A program made the position numbers and the translations under genes. The notes under the pieces are model-generated. The model was not told the DNA's origin. It did not search any database and saw only the letters and a program-made list of their open reading frames with translations. From positions 62,001 through 126,000 of the forward strand of contig CAJQUN010000426.1 of the NCBI GenBank assembly GCA_907163345.1: a stretch of DNA of 64,000 bases, in the 5' to 3' direction. Of this stretch, positions 47,001 to 57,427 are shown piece by piece (the stretch's first letter is position 1; the number at the start of each line of letters is the position of its first letter). The DNA comes from Haberlea rhodopensis. Its lineage: Eukaryota > Streptophyta > Magnoliopsida > Lamiales > Gesneriaceae.

Positions 47001-47235
47001 AAGAGCACAAAACAATGTGTATAATGAGAAATCTAGACATATACGTCGGAGACATAAATCCGTGAGAAATCTACTGAAAACCGGTGTTATTTCTCTAGAT
47101 TATGTGAAGTCTAAAGAAAACATTGCAGACCCATTTACGAAAGGTCTAACGAGAGACCGAGTAGAGATTTCATCGAGGGGAATGGGATTGAAGCCCATGA
47201 AATTGATTTCCAATCATGATGGCAACCCAACCTGA
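44057..47235 (+). pseudogene. Copia gag end and pol (protease, integrase, reverse transcriptase, RNase H), broken
   Basis: The protease motif WWVDTGATRHICANK is at about 44154. A frameshift near 44578 moves to the frame with the pre-integrase LWRGRLGHANYKSLQRL and HKHKCETCVEAKL, and then the integrase core (HTDVCDLKYVQS, FIDDCTRYCYVYL, APYSPEQNG). RT follows: KWIFKRKMKADG, LVVKGYRQTEGVDYFDTYAP, VYMDQPEGF and the catalytic CLYVDDMII. RNase H has SDANWISDSKNIKSTSGY and MESEFIAL. In-frame stops occur at about 44977, 45364, 46144 and 46213; between them the frame stays open, so decay is modest. The product would have been the single polyprotein that makes and inserts the DNA copy. Confidence 0.92.
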
Positions 47236-47796
47236 ATTGTAAAGTCCAATTTGTAGGTTCAATGGGAAAACCGAATTGTGGGGGGGATCGAATAAAGCAC
47301 TCGGGAAATTGAGTTCCTTACTTATTCCTGTGATGAAATAGTGATAGACCTGTAATTTGGGAAGGCTGAGCTCATGCTCTTAATGATTCTTCTATCTCGT
47401 GATGATAAAGTGGGGTATTACAGGATACTCTTTAGGAGAAATCGTCTATATCGAATGTGAATGGGCCGCTTCTATGAGATGACCTGAGGGCTAAATCTCT
47501 AGAGCATTCGATGAAACATCCAAGGCAGTCCAAGGCCAAAATGGACAACAACGAAAGAACCAATAATAGTGTGGAGATGAAGCTGTGTGAGTATTGTTGT
47601 CTTATTATACATAAAACGTCGAACAGTTCAAGGCATCACGTCCACTGGTTGACAAGTATATCTGATGATACTTTACTAAGGAAGGTTCAAGGTTAACCAC
47701 CACCTATCATGATGCAGTGGATTCTCAAAGTACTCTCAAATCTTCATCTAGGTGCATTGTGTTATTTTTTCGCCATATTGCATTCATGTGGGGGAT
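47236..47796 (+). other. Copia 3' untranslated region and purine tract
   Basis: About 560 bp between the pol stop and the 3' LTR, with no domain-bearing ORF. It ends in GTGGGGGAT followed by the LTR. Confidence 0.7.
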
Positions 47797-48555
47797 TGTT
47801 GGGATTAATAACTAATGGGTTGTAATTATTAAAAGCCCAATAATTATTGTTAATTTTGTTAATGAGAACAAAATTATGGTAAGTTAATTATGAATAGTCA
47901 ATTAGGCTAAAGAAATCCCACATTGAGAAAATGATACATTTATGGTTTGTTTATAATGAGATACAAATCAATAGAGTGTAGTTAAGTAGTAAAGATGGGT
48001 GCCCCTCGCGCGCCGTCTGTCCGTCCGCTCCGCTCGGCTCGTCTCGACTCGACTCGACTCGACTCGCCGCGGCGCGCGTGTCCCTGCCGCGAAGGCAGAC
48101 TTTTCATCTACCCCATTAAACTTTACACTTAATTTCTGAGACCTTTGGTGTGGTCTGCTGCTCATCTATATAAGCTGCATCAGCTCTATGCTTTCTTCAT
48201 CCCGAAATTGCATTTCATATCATATCATATTATCTTGAGAGTACTACACACAGTTGAGTGTTCGAGTGAGTCTGTCTGGGTTTCTGCTTCAATCCAAACA
48301 GAGGTGCTCGGGCGTTGTACCTTGGAACTCTCTTGTCCAGGAGGCCAGAAGTTGTAGGCGGGCAATTTAGAGTTTACGGGCACACGGTTTACTGTGGTCT
48401 CGTCCATTTCGGATACTACACAACAAAGTTTCTGCACAGTATATTTAAACTGTTATTGTAAGTTTCTACTGTTTTGCAAGCAATTTTATTTATAAGCCAA
48501 TGTTTGTGAACTTGTGAGTTTTTCGTCTATTTGAACAAAAAGAAAAGCACCAACA
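47797..48555 (+). repeat. Copia 3' LTR
   Basis: 759 bp, TGTTGGG...CACCAACA. Contains a (GACTC)n run in a CG-rich block (48025-48090) and TATATAAG near 48166. It is shorter than the 5' LTR, lacking the 70-bp duplication and about 170 bp after GAAGGCAG. Confidence 0.9.
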
Positions 48556-49550
48556 TATATTATGAAAATTGCTCTGGAAGCAATATAAAATATTCTGACA
48601 ATAGCACTACACTAAATATAACTCAAATGCTAACTACTTTGATCTATTTGAGATAACCATTTTCCAGATCACAATACCACCCTATCCCTCTAAACAAATC
48701 AGTATCGAAATTATACTACTCCAATCCCGCAGTAAGTTACACATATATTTGATATAATTGTTAAGATCGAACAAAAGACACTTTTTCCAAATCATGGGCT
48801 GAGCGGGTCAACAAAGACGATGATTTCCTTTCCAAGTTTTTGTTTGGCTCTCGAAAAATAATATGAATATTATCTCCCGGGTGAGGTATTTTCTTATAAT
48901 ACCGAATTAATGGAACGACTTAGTGTCGAATACATGGAAAAGCTAGATCATAAGGAGTCATGGGCACATACATGTTCGGATAACGAGGATGACGATTAAG
49001 TGATTTCACGAGCGCATCCAGCTCCAATGTAAACCACCAATACGTACAGTCTAAGACCGAGAAATCCGAGAAAATAGACTTATTTAATTTTTGCTCATTT
49101 TATTATTTTGGTTGTATTATCTTTTAGAATTTGTTATTACACATGTTCTAGTGCTTTGCAAGTTTTGCGTCCATATATATAAGATCTTAAATTTAAGATT
49201 AATTTACGGTTAAATTCTGGTTTCTTATTTAGGAACCGGAATCGAACCGTAAGTCCATTGTTCTGGTTCCGAGTTTAGAACTGAAAATGAAAAATGGTTT
49301 CGCTTTGTTCGTTAGCATTGCAATTCTTGACGTCAAAGGCTAATTTAGACACAGAAGCGTCTCATATAAAGAAGTTTTAACCAAACGTGATTTGTTTTAA
49401 GTTCAGCTTGTATTTGGAGAAAGTAGCGAAGAAAAACTTTTTAATTTTCAAAAGCGAAGTTAAAATAATTAAAAGTCTTAAAATTATATTTATTTATTTT
49501 TAACTTCAGGTTTTTTTATGCCTATTTTTTTTAAAAAAAACTAATCAAAC
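48556..49550. other. Intergenic, no gene recognised
   Basis: No ORF with a domain and no terminal structure seen. Confidence 0.5.
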
Positions 49551-50767
49551 TGTTGGGTTCTGATAACCCCATTAATCCAATTTTTAATGTTAACTTTCAT
49601 ATTATTACTAATAAAGCTATCGAGTATACCGTGAAGTTGTCATAATGAAGTTGTCACCACTTATAGAGCATCAACAAAGTTAACGAGAGATTCGTTCCTG
49701 AGAAGACAAGATAGCAAAGGTGATTAGCAGTACTGATCAAACATTTCTGGTCAGTTGGCTTGAGACCAGCTAGGTCCGCAGTTGATGATTAACATAATTA
49801 ATCTATACTAGGACACCAAAGTAGCATGCAGTACTTAACAAAGAAAAGCTAGTTAACTGATCACTGAAGTATAATCCAATCTACCCAACTGAGTAAAAGA
49901 AATCATTTGAGTATTAAACTCAACTGAATAGAAGTAGATCAGCAAAGTTTCAACAAGGAAGCTGCAGATAGCCAATTAGTCAAATATGAACGTTGGAGAA
50001 GTCAGAAAAAAGTACAAAGAAATCCGAATAGTACAAATATTTTCCAACTAACATATTTCTGCGTCTAATGGATAAATCAAGTTGAAAGCTATATATATGC
50101 ACTCGACGATTCATAAAAAAGAGAGAGGACGATCTCATACATCTCGCAACTCATCGTTAATATCATTAGAAGAGATCGATCCAAGAAGAGGAACTTGAAA
50201 GATATATTAGTTTAGTGGATAACATACCTCAACTACACGCGCCATCATGCATAGAATCAAATGTGTGTCACAAACACTCATCACTAGTATTGAGAGCTTA
50301 TTTGTTAATGAGTTATTTTAGACACAACTTGTGTAACTGTTCAGACTTGTGTCTGAATAGGTTGATATGTAAGATGAGTTAGACTGTTGTTGAGCAGTGA
50401 GGTAGCTATGAGTTTCAGTTAGGTGAGAGTTAGCTGAAGTGACTTTGTATAATGTGTTTTATAAATCAAAGTCTTCTAGTGTATCGTTTCATTCGATGGA
50501 AGAATGGAGGATGTAGAAATATTGAGCTTTCGAACTCTCATAAACAATTCTATGTGTGTTTATTTTCTGTTTGTTTGTTTATTTATATTTTCATTGATTT
50601 TAACTTTGCTTAATCAGTTCAGAGTATATTATTTTGAGTTACTTCAACTTGATTTCTTAAATCACTCGATCTAATCTCTCGGTACATACACTTAAAGGAC
50701 ACGAGCTATTGCAGCTCATATTGATTGGAATCACTTCGGTGGAATGACCATTCCCCAGTATTGATCA
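49551..50767 (+). repeat. Copia-type 5' LTR of a truncated element
   Basis: Starts TGTTGGGTTCTGATAACCCC and ends near TATTGATCA at 50767, about 1217 bp. A standard tRNA-Met primer site follows. The body is lost after about 50830. A diverged relative is at 61200-62480; shared stretches include the part around GGTCAGTTGGCTTGAGACC and AGCTATTGCAGCTC. Confidence 0.7.
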
Positions 50768-50774
50768 TAATATG

Positions 50775-50786
50775 TGGTATCAGAGC
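50775..50786 (+). promoter_or_regulatory. Primer-binding site, tRNA-Met type
   Basis: TGGTATCAGAGC, seven bases after the LTR end, fixes the orientation of the 5' LTR. Confidence 0.8.
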
Positions 50787-50849
50787 AATATATTTTCTTA
50801 TAAGAGCATCATGTCTGAAACATAGGCTAAGAAATTAAATTTTAGGTAT

Positions 50850-51580
50850 GAGCAAGGGTGATCAAATACAGATTGGTTCGATTTTTAATAAAAATTCGAA
50901 CCAAACCAAATTTATGAATTTTACTAAATTGTAAACCAAATAAAATCATTAAAAATTCAAAACCAAACCTAGATTTTTTGTTTGGTTGGTTCCATTTGAC
51001 TTGGTTTGAATGATCGATTTTAAACTTAATATTTTTCAAATGAAATATTTGATTATTTTTAAACATAATTTACATTTCTTAAAAAAGCTGTCATAAGTAA
51101 ATAAATACCAATATACATACCGAATATTAAAAGCATTTAACAAGATAATATATTGCAATGATTACAGATTCAAGATAAAGAATATAAATCCTAAAATAAT
51201 ATATTTTAGTTTCACAAGAATCTCCACAATCATCCTTTATTACATATATCAACAAATCACTCTTAAAAATAGTAAAGATAAATAAATAGATTTAAAAAAA
51301 ACAATTACAACAAATCAAGATTTTATAATTTAAAAAATAAAAGTAATTTAAGTTTTTAACAAAAGCTATTGTACAATTTTTATATTTATAAAATCTGTTT
51401 GGTTTGGTTTTTTTAAATATAAACTTTAAAGCAGGCCAATTTTTAAGGTTCGGTTAATTTTAAAACCGATCCAAACCATAATCGACTAAAAACTAATCGT
51501 ACCCATCAGTTTGATTTTTTCAACTTGGTTTGGATTGTTTTAGATTGGTTCAGTTTATGTTTCACCACAAGGCGTGAGAA
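50850..51580. repeat. Decayed hAT-like MITE or repeat
   Basis: GATTGGTTCGATTTTTAAT and AACCAAACCAAATTT on the left oppose TTGGTTTGGATTG and GATTGGTTCAGTTTATG on the right. Ends and TSD are unclear. Confidence 0.35.
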
Positions 51581-51667
51581 TTGTTAGACAATATGTAAAC
51601 AATTTAACAACTTCTGTATAATCAACCATTGCTAAATAATCCATACAAATAATGAACATTATATATC

Positions 51668-53745
51668 AACTTAAGGCAAATTTTAAATAAATAATATAAA
51701 AAAAATTAAAAATAAGATAAAAAAATTATTTACGATTCTAGCGTGAATCGCGCCCCCGGTGTCGCGACTCTCATGTTATTTTAACGGGAGAGAGAAATTT
51801 TCTCTCTCATGTTTCTCTCTCCTATTTTTTATTTTATCTCTCTCTCGATTCATGTTTCTCTCTCCTCCAATTTAGTATTTCTCTCTCCTTCGTCTTTTAA
51901 CAATTTTCTCTCATCCACTTTTATTTTTTCACTTCAAAGTTGCATTGAGATAGTGTTAATGTCCGGAGTTTTAAGGTAAAAAGTGGGAAATAAAGTTTAA
52001 AAATATTTAAAATATTTTAGAATTCAAAGTTTTGGCATTTTTTATTTAAAAAAATTATTTAACAATACTTATTCAAAAAAGAATATGTCAAAATTCCTTT
52101 TCAAAATATATTTGACTTGTTTGTCAAAAAATTGGTATTAGGGAAATAAAATAAATTTATTTTAATTACTTCATTACAAATAAAATATGTTCCGACTACG
52201 CTTCACGGACACGGATACGGGGACACTGGTACGACACGATACGGACTTTCAAAAATTACGGGACACGATATATCTATGATACGTGAATAATATTTACTAA
52301 AATTAAATTAGTTATCAAATTATATAATTTTGATGTCATATTAATATTAATATATATTCAATTGTTCATATCTAGCTCATATTCTACGTAACGGATATAA
52401 TTGTTAAAAATGTTTATATAATTATAACTTTTTAAAAAAATCATATTAAAAAACTTATAATTTTTTTTAGAAAAATGTTAAAAATATTATAACTTTTTTA
52501 TATTTATATAGTTTGAGTGAGTATTAATTGTAAGTGTCTACAACTTGACATCATATTCAATTTTATTATTCAAATATTTGACAACTAAAGTTTTTCTTGA
52601 ATTTTAGTATATTAGAACAAAATGTACATATAGAATTAGAATATATATATATATGTATGTATATATATATATATAGTATTCACGTATCATAGAAGTGTTG
52701 TGTCCCGTAATTTTTGAAAGTTCGTGTCGTGTCATACCCATGTCCCGTATCCGTGTCCGTGAAGCGTAGTCGGAACATATTTTATTTGTAATGAAGTAAA
52801 TAAAAAAATTATTTTATTTTCCTAATACCAATTTTTTGACAAACAAGTCAAAGATATTTTGGAAAAGAATTTTGACATATTCATTTTTGAAATAAAAAAT
52901 ACCAAAACTTTGAAATCTAAAATATTTTAAATATTTTTAGACTTTATTTTCCATTTTTTTTATCTCACAACTCCGGACATTAACCATATCTCAATGAACT
53001 TTAAAGTGTAAAACAAAGGTGGATGAGAGAAAAATGTTAAAAGATGGATGAGAGAAAAATACTAAACATTGGAGGAGAGAGAAACATGAAACATGAGAGA
53101 GAAATAAAAAATGGGAGAGATAAAATAAAAAATATGGGAGAGAAACAGGAGAGAGAAAATTTCTCTCTTCTGTTATATTATTAATACTAGTCTCATTCTG
53201 CACGTCTTGCGTGCATATACTTTTTTTTTTTGTAAATTGTTGTGATTTGTAACGTCGTTTTTTATTTTGGTTTTAGTTTTTTTTAATTTAAATTATAAAA
53301 TGATTATACAGTATTTTATATTTAATATTTTTTTGGAATTTAATAATTTTTTTAGGATAATATGATAATTTATATGATAGGTATGATTGTAATTTATATG
53401 ATTGTGAATGTCATAATGTAAATTGATTGGTACATAGATAGCAAGTGTGATAGTAATATTTTAAATTGGTAAGTGCATGAGTGTAATTAGATATTAGTAA
53501 TTTTAAAAAGAAAAGGAGGGTAATTTTGGAATGTAAAAATGGCCATACCAAGTTAGTTTTTATAAGGGGTTTAAACATTATAATATTGTATAGATAATAA
53601 GAGAGAGAAACGCGAACCTGATTCACGTTTCTCTTTCCTGTGCAGAATCGCGATCTTGGATCGCGATTCACGCTAGAACCGTAAATAAATTTTTTATCTT
53701 ACTTTTTTATTTTTTATCTTTTATTTAAATTTGCCTCAACTTAAT
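51668..53745. mobile_element. Large inverted-repeat (foldback) element, interrupted in its right arm
   Basis: The left arm (about 51668-52285) and right arm (about 52690-53745) are inverted copies. Ends: CAACTTAAGGCAAATTTT against AAATTTGCCTCAACTT. Next come TTCTAGCGTGAATCGCG against CGCGATTCACGCTAGAA, the GAGAGAGAAA/TTTCTCTCTC tracts, and GTTCCGACTACGCTTCACGG against CCGTGAAGCGTAGTCGGAAC. A spacer of about 400 bp separates them. The right arm carries an insert at about 53165-53600. No ORF with a domain, and I could not fix a TSD, so the class is unknown. Confidence 0.75.
53165..53600. repeat. Insert of an unclassified dispersed repeat in the right arm
   Basis: Its left part has ATTCTGCACGTCTTGCGTGC and its right part GGCCATACCAAGTTAG...CATTATAATATTGTATAG. 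A second copy of the same family is just downstream at about 53790-54150 (GTCGCATACGCATTACATGT; GACCATACCAAATTGG; TATTATAATATAGTATAG). The TATAATATAGTATAG end is common in Helitron-like non-autonomous repeats, but I cannot prove that class. Confidence 0.45.
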
Positions 53746-54296
53746 TACTAAACATGACCTTACTTAGACAGATGAATAGTAATTGTAGGCCCTTACTCTT
53801 TCCCATTATAATAGATCAGTGACCGTCGCATACGCATTACATGTGTAATGAAATTTTAAATTTTATATATTGTATATGTATACTAAATTTTTACATTTGA
53901 CATATCTGATTTAAATATGATATTTTATGGGGAAGAGAAAAAACATTAACACATATTTTCGGAAGGAAAAAAACTCGTGAAAAATTGGGAACTAAGTTGT
54001 GAGTTAATAGTTGATCTTTCGATATTCTTTTTATCTCATGGTCTCATGGCTATTACTAAAGCAAATAGAGGATATTTTTTAAATTTTAAAATGACCATAC
54101 CAAATTGGTTATTTTAAGGTACTCACATATTATAATATAGTATAGATTATTGTAAATCTTGACTAACTATATCCAGAAATTAACTCTTATGACGAGACAA
54201 GTATGCCAAATATTCAATTTAGAAAACTATAAATAAATAATAATTTAAGAAGACTTTATTAACAATATTTGTGACGCAAAGTACTCGGAAATCAGG

Positions 54297-54300
<4 letters not shown>

Positions 54301-54345
<45 letters not shown>
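54301..54345. repeat. (TA)n microsatellite
   Basis: A 45-bp uninterrupted TA run. Confidence 0.9.
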
Positions 54346-54350
<5 letters not shown>

Positions 54351-54380
54351 TTATATTCTTTCGTGTTTTTATATATAACC

Positions 54381-54725
54381 ATTAAGAATTTATGGGATTC
54401 TAACTCATAACTAATCTGTTATGAGGAGAACAGCCAAAATCTTTTATAAGGATCGTATATAGATTTCAAGTTCCCAATGTGAGAAAACAGCTATCAACAC
54501 GACCTTCAAGTATGACTTATATAAATCAAACATGTAGATTGATAATGCAGGAGAAGGTGAGCGTGTGTGCGGAATAGTCAATCACAAGGAAAGCATGTTC
54601 TGATATCATGTAAAGAATTTATTGGGTTCCAATTCATCACCATATGGTTATGAGGGGATCATCCAAAATCTTTTATAAAGAGTATATATAACTTTCAAAT
54701 TCTAATATGAGACGACAGATCTCAT
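54381..54725 (-). mobile_element. Relative of the TRIM at 29281, reverse strand, cut at its edge by the MULE
   Basis: Two diverged copies, 54381-54499 and about 54609-54725, share TAAGAATTTAT/AAAGAATTTAT, CAAAATCTTTTATAA and ATATGAGA/ATGTGAGA. Between them, on the minus strand, TGATATCAGAAC (54597-54608) stands at the primer-site position. The MULE at 54726 inserted at or just inside its right LTR, duplicating AGATCTCAT. Confidence 0.6.
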
Positions 54726-54809
54726 GGGTAATTTAATTAAATAACCTTAATTTAATAAACAATTATCAAAATAACCTCAAAATTTAACAAATTTAAAAAG
54801 TAACCTTAG

Positions 54810-54945
54810 CCGCCAACTGGGTTGGCGTGTTCAACGTGTCACGCTAACCCAGTTGGCGTGACCATTATTTCACGCCAACTGGTGGCGTTATTTTCCAGTT
54901 GGCGCGAATAATTGGTCACGCCAAGTGAGTTGGCGTGACTTGATA
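54810..54945. repeat. Left subterminal palindrome array of the MULE
   Basis: CGCCAACTGGGTTGGCG, CACGCTAACCCAGTTGGCGTG and further copies of GTTGGCGTGA occur about six times in both orientations. Similar sequences recur at the right end only. Such subterminal repeats are likely transposase-binding sites. Confidence 0.75.
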
Positions 54946-55297
54946 TTATAAATTTTGCTCGCCACCTTCTTCCTCGGCCAGAACCTCCAAGTTTGTAATC
55001 TTTCTTCCTCAGCCAGAACCTGCAAGTTACAATCGTTTTTTTCTCATTTTGCTTCCAGTCACTTCATAGTTTCAGAATTAGAGGTAAAAATCATGTCGCC
55101 GTGTATTAGTTTCTATCGCAGTTTTTGTCGCCCGTCGATCGCTGCAGTCCGTTGCCGTCCCGCCGCCGTCGGTTGCTGATGGCTGGTGGTTGTCGGCGGT
55201 GGCCGCTATGCTTCGTCATGTTTTATCAGTTTTAAGTTATTTTGTTTACTTTATGTTGTCTATATGTACTAATATATTTTTTGTTTCATATAATAGG

Positions 55298-57175
55298 ATG
55301 GATCCGATGACCGTACCATGCCCAATTGATGATCATCTGTTGTTATTGCAGTCATGTCATCGTTCTGAAGATGTATGGGCAGGTGATATTGATCGCCCCT
55401 TGCGTGTGAGAAATCCGGGTGGCTATTTTTGGGATCTTTTCCCATTAGACATACTTGTTGTAAGTATGTTAAATGAGTTTGGGTTTTATGGTGTATATAG
55501 GTGTAATAAGATTACGCTTGACCCTCATCTAATCATGGCTTAGTAGAGAGATGGCGTCGTGAGACACGCACATTCCATCTTAGATCTGGAGAGGCGACTA
55601 TTACACTGCAAGACATTGCAGTTATTTGTGGTCTGCCAATAAATGGTCTTGCAGTGTCAGGCACCAATTTTGATAAGACAATACCCGAGTGGCAAGAATA
55701 TTGTGATCGTCATTTGGGATTTACACCAGATCCGGGTCACTTTAAAGGTGCTTGTTTGTTAATGTCTGCGTTGAGTAATCATTTAGTGACTAATCGCCTC
55801 CATTTGCATAGTACGGCGGATGAGGTTGCCAAATATGCACGAGGTTGTGCATTATTAATGATAGGTGAAATTATGTGCCCTGATAGCTCCGGCAATACTG
55901 TAAAATTATTATACATACAGAAATTAGAAGATATCAATTCTGTTGGTAATTTTAGCTGGGGTAGTGCTGTACTGACATTCTTATATCGTGAGTTGTGCAC
56001 TTCAGCGGAGAGAGGGAAAAAAAGTAATATGTGGTGCATTACAACTCCTACATGTAATCATTACTTTTATTTTAAAATACTGAAAAAATATATCTTGCAT
56101 ATTTAATTTATATTCTTCATGTTAATGTTTTAGACATAGTTGAGATGCATCGTCCTGAGCGGGTTTTTTGTCAATTCGGCATGGTACAAAACATCCCACC
56201 AGATCCACAGTTAGGGGATGATATATTACATGCAGTTAACCGAAGGGGTAAAACAAATAATGACAGGTCTGCGCACCATAGGTGGTACATGACTATATGG
56301 GTTAATGCACATGCTCATACCGTGGACTGCCAGCGATATGATTCAGCTGGACAGGGTGTAATTGTCGGGTACAATGATTGGTATGGACGAGTAACACGTA
56401 GATTCATTGGCCATCAACGACAATTTGTGGAGACTGGTTATCAACATGGAGATGGCCCCGCATGGCAACATGTGGTATGTTGATTTATTACATATGTATT
56501 ACATATTTGAAAATTGTGTTTAGATTTAACAACTTAATAAAAATTGTTCACTCATTTCAGATTGATCTGCTGTCGCAATTAACTGTTACCTGCGACTGTA
56601 ATATCGCTGAGGAACAATCCATAGGGGCGTATGTGGATGCATTTAGTGATGTCAGAAATGTAATACAACATGTGTTGCATGTCGCACAGGAACGACGCGA
56701 TAGAAACTTTCCGCCCTACGAAGAGGGACATGCTACTCATGAAGAACAAGTACAACCGATGCATGTGAGTGACGAAGAACAAGTACAGCCGATGCATGCG
56801 GTTGTTGGAGATGCTGGCCCATCAAGCTATGTCCCGACATATATGCCAGGTCCATCTTCGTCATATGCCAGCGACATGTACGGAGATTATTATAGTCCTC
56901 GACCAGTGGATCAGTCGTATGATCAAACGTATTTCACGCATCATCAACCCATGTACTCACAAGAACAATCCAGCCCATATGTTAATATTATATTCCCTGA
57001 AATATATGCATCGATGTCTCCACAATTTGACGTGTCATCGGTTGTGTTCCCTAATTTGTCACCTGCTGTTCAGCTGGACGATGTACCTGTAGTGCAAGAT
57101 GACCAGGCCATTCAGGAAGGACGCGGTCAGAGACGGAAACAGCCGCGTCGTTGTGGTACTGAAGGGGCATTATAG
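55298..57175 (+). pseudogene. Plant mobile domain (PMD, MAIN/MAIL1-like) gene inside the MULE, broken
   Basis: The coding part starts at the ATG at 55298, right after an intron acceptor (CATATAATAG|G). PMD motifs follow: a FPLDILVVSMLNEFGFYGVY stretch, then, after a one-base frameshift near 55541, WRRETRTFHLRSGEATITLQ, DIAVICGLPINGLAV, and RPERVFCQFGMVQNIP further on. An intron is probable around 56055-56134 and another at 56475-56560 (GTATGT...TTTCAG). The last exon is Tyr/Ser/Pro/Gln-rich and ends RRKQPRRCGTEGAL. PMD proteins such as MAIN and MAIL1 act in transposon silencing and genome stability; the domain is also common in transposons. The frameshift makes this copy a pseudogene. Its role in transposition is not known. 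Confidence 0.85.
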
Positions 57176-57274
57176 AGTTTTATCATTAATATATGTAGTC
57201 ATGTTTTCCTATTGTCAATCTTATTATTAAATGTAATGAATGTACATCCATATGAATGTCTTATTTGATATGTG

Positions 57275-57365
57275 ACAATAACAATAACAAAAACACAATA
57301 ACAATAACAAGAACAATAACAATAACAATAACAAGAACAATAACAATAACAATAACAATTACAAC
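57275..57365. repeat. (AACAAT)n microsatellite between the convergent MULE genes
   Basis: AACAATAACAATAACAAGAAC-type repeats run about 90 bp between the 3' ends of the two genes. Confidence 0.9.
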
Positions 57366-57427
57366 TTTATTGGTTTTGGGAACTATATGCCATATGTCGT
57401 CTTGCCCGGGCTTCAGGCCAATCCATC

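Larger units (their letters stand above)
36412..48555 (+). mobile_element. Ty1/copia retrotransposon, decayed, with a nested gypsy-type element
   Basis: 5' LTR 36412-37385, 3' LTR 47797-48555, both TGTTGGG...ACCAACA; flanking TATAT on both sides (weak, because the target is a TA repeat). Order of domains gag, protease, integrase, reverse transcriptase, RNase H marks Ty1/copia. Gag is interrupted at 38481 by a 5.6-kb element. Several frameshifts and stops make it non-functional. A purine tract GTGGGGGAT precedes the 3' LTR. After the 5' LTR I find no usual tRNA-Met primer site (sequence ATCGTAAACTC), so the primer is unknown. Confidence 0.92.

Noticed and set aside
55094..55180. Upstream ATG with short frame before the PMD gene
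   Set aside because: Ends in a stop before the PMD start and lies upstream of an acceptor site; more likely 5' UTR than a coding exon.
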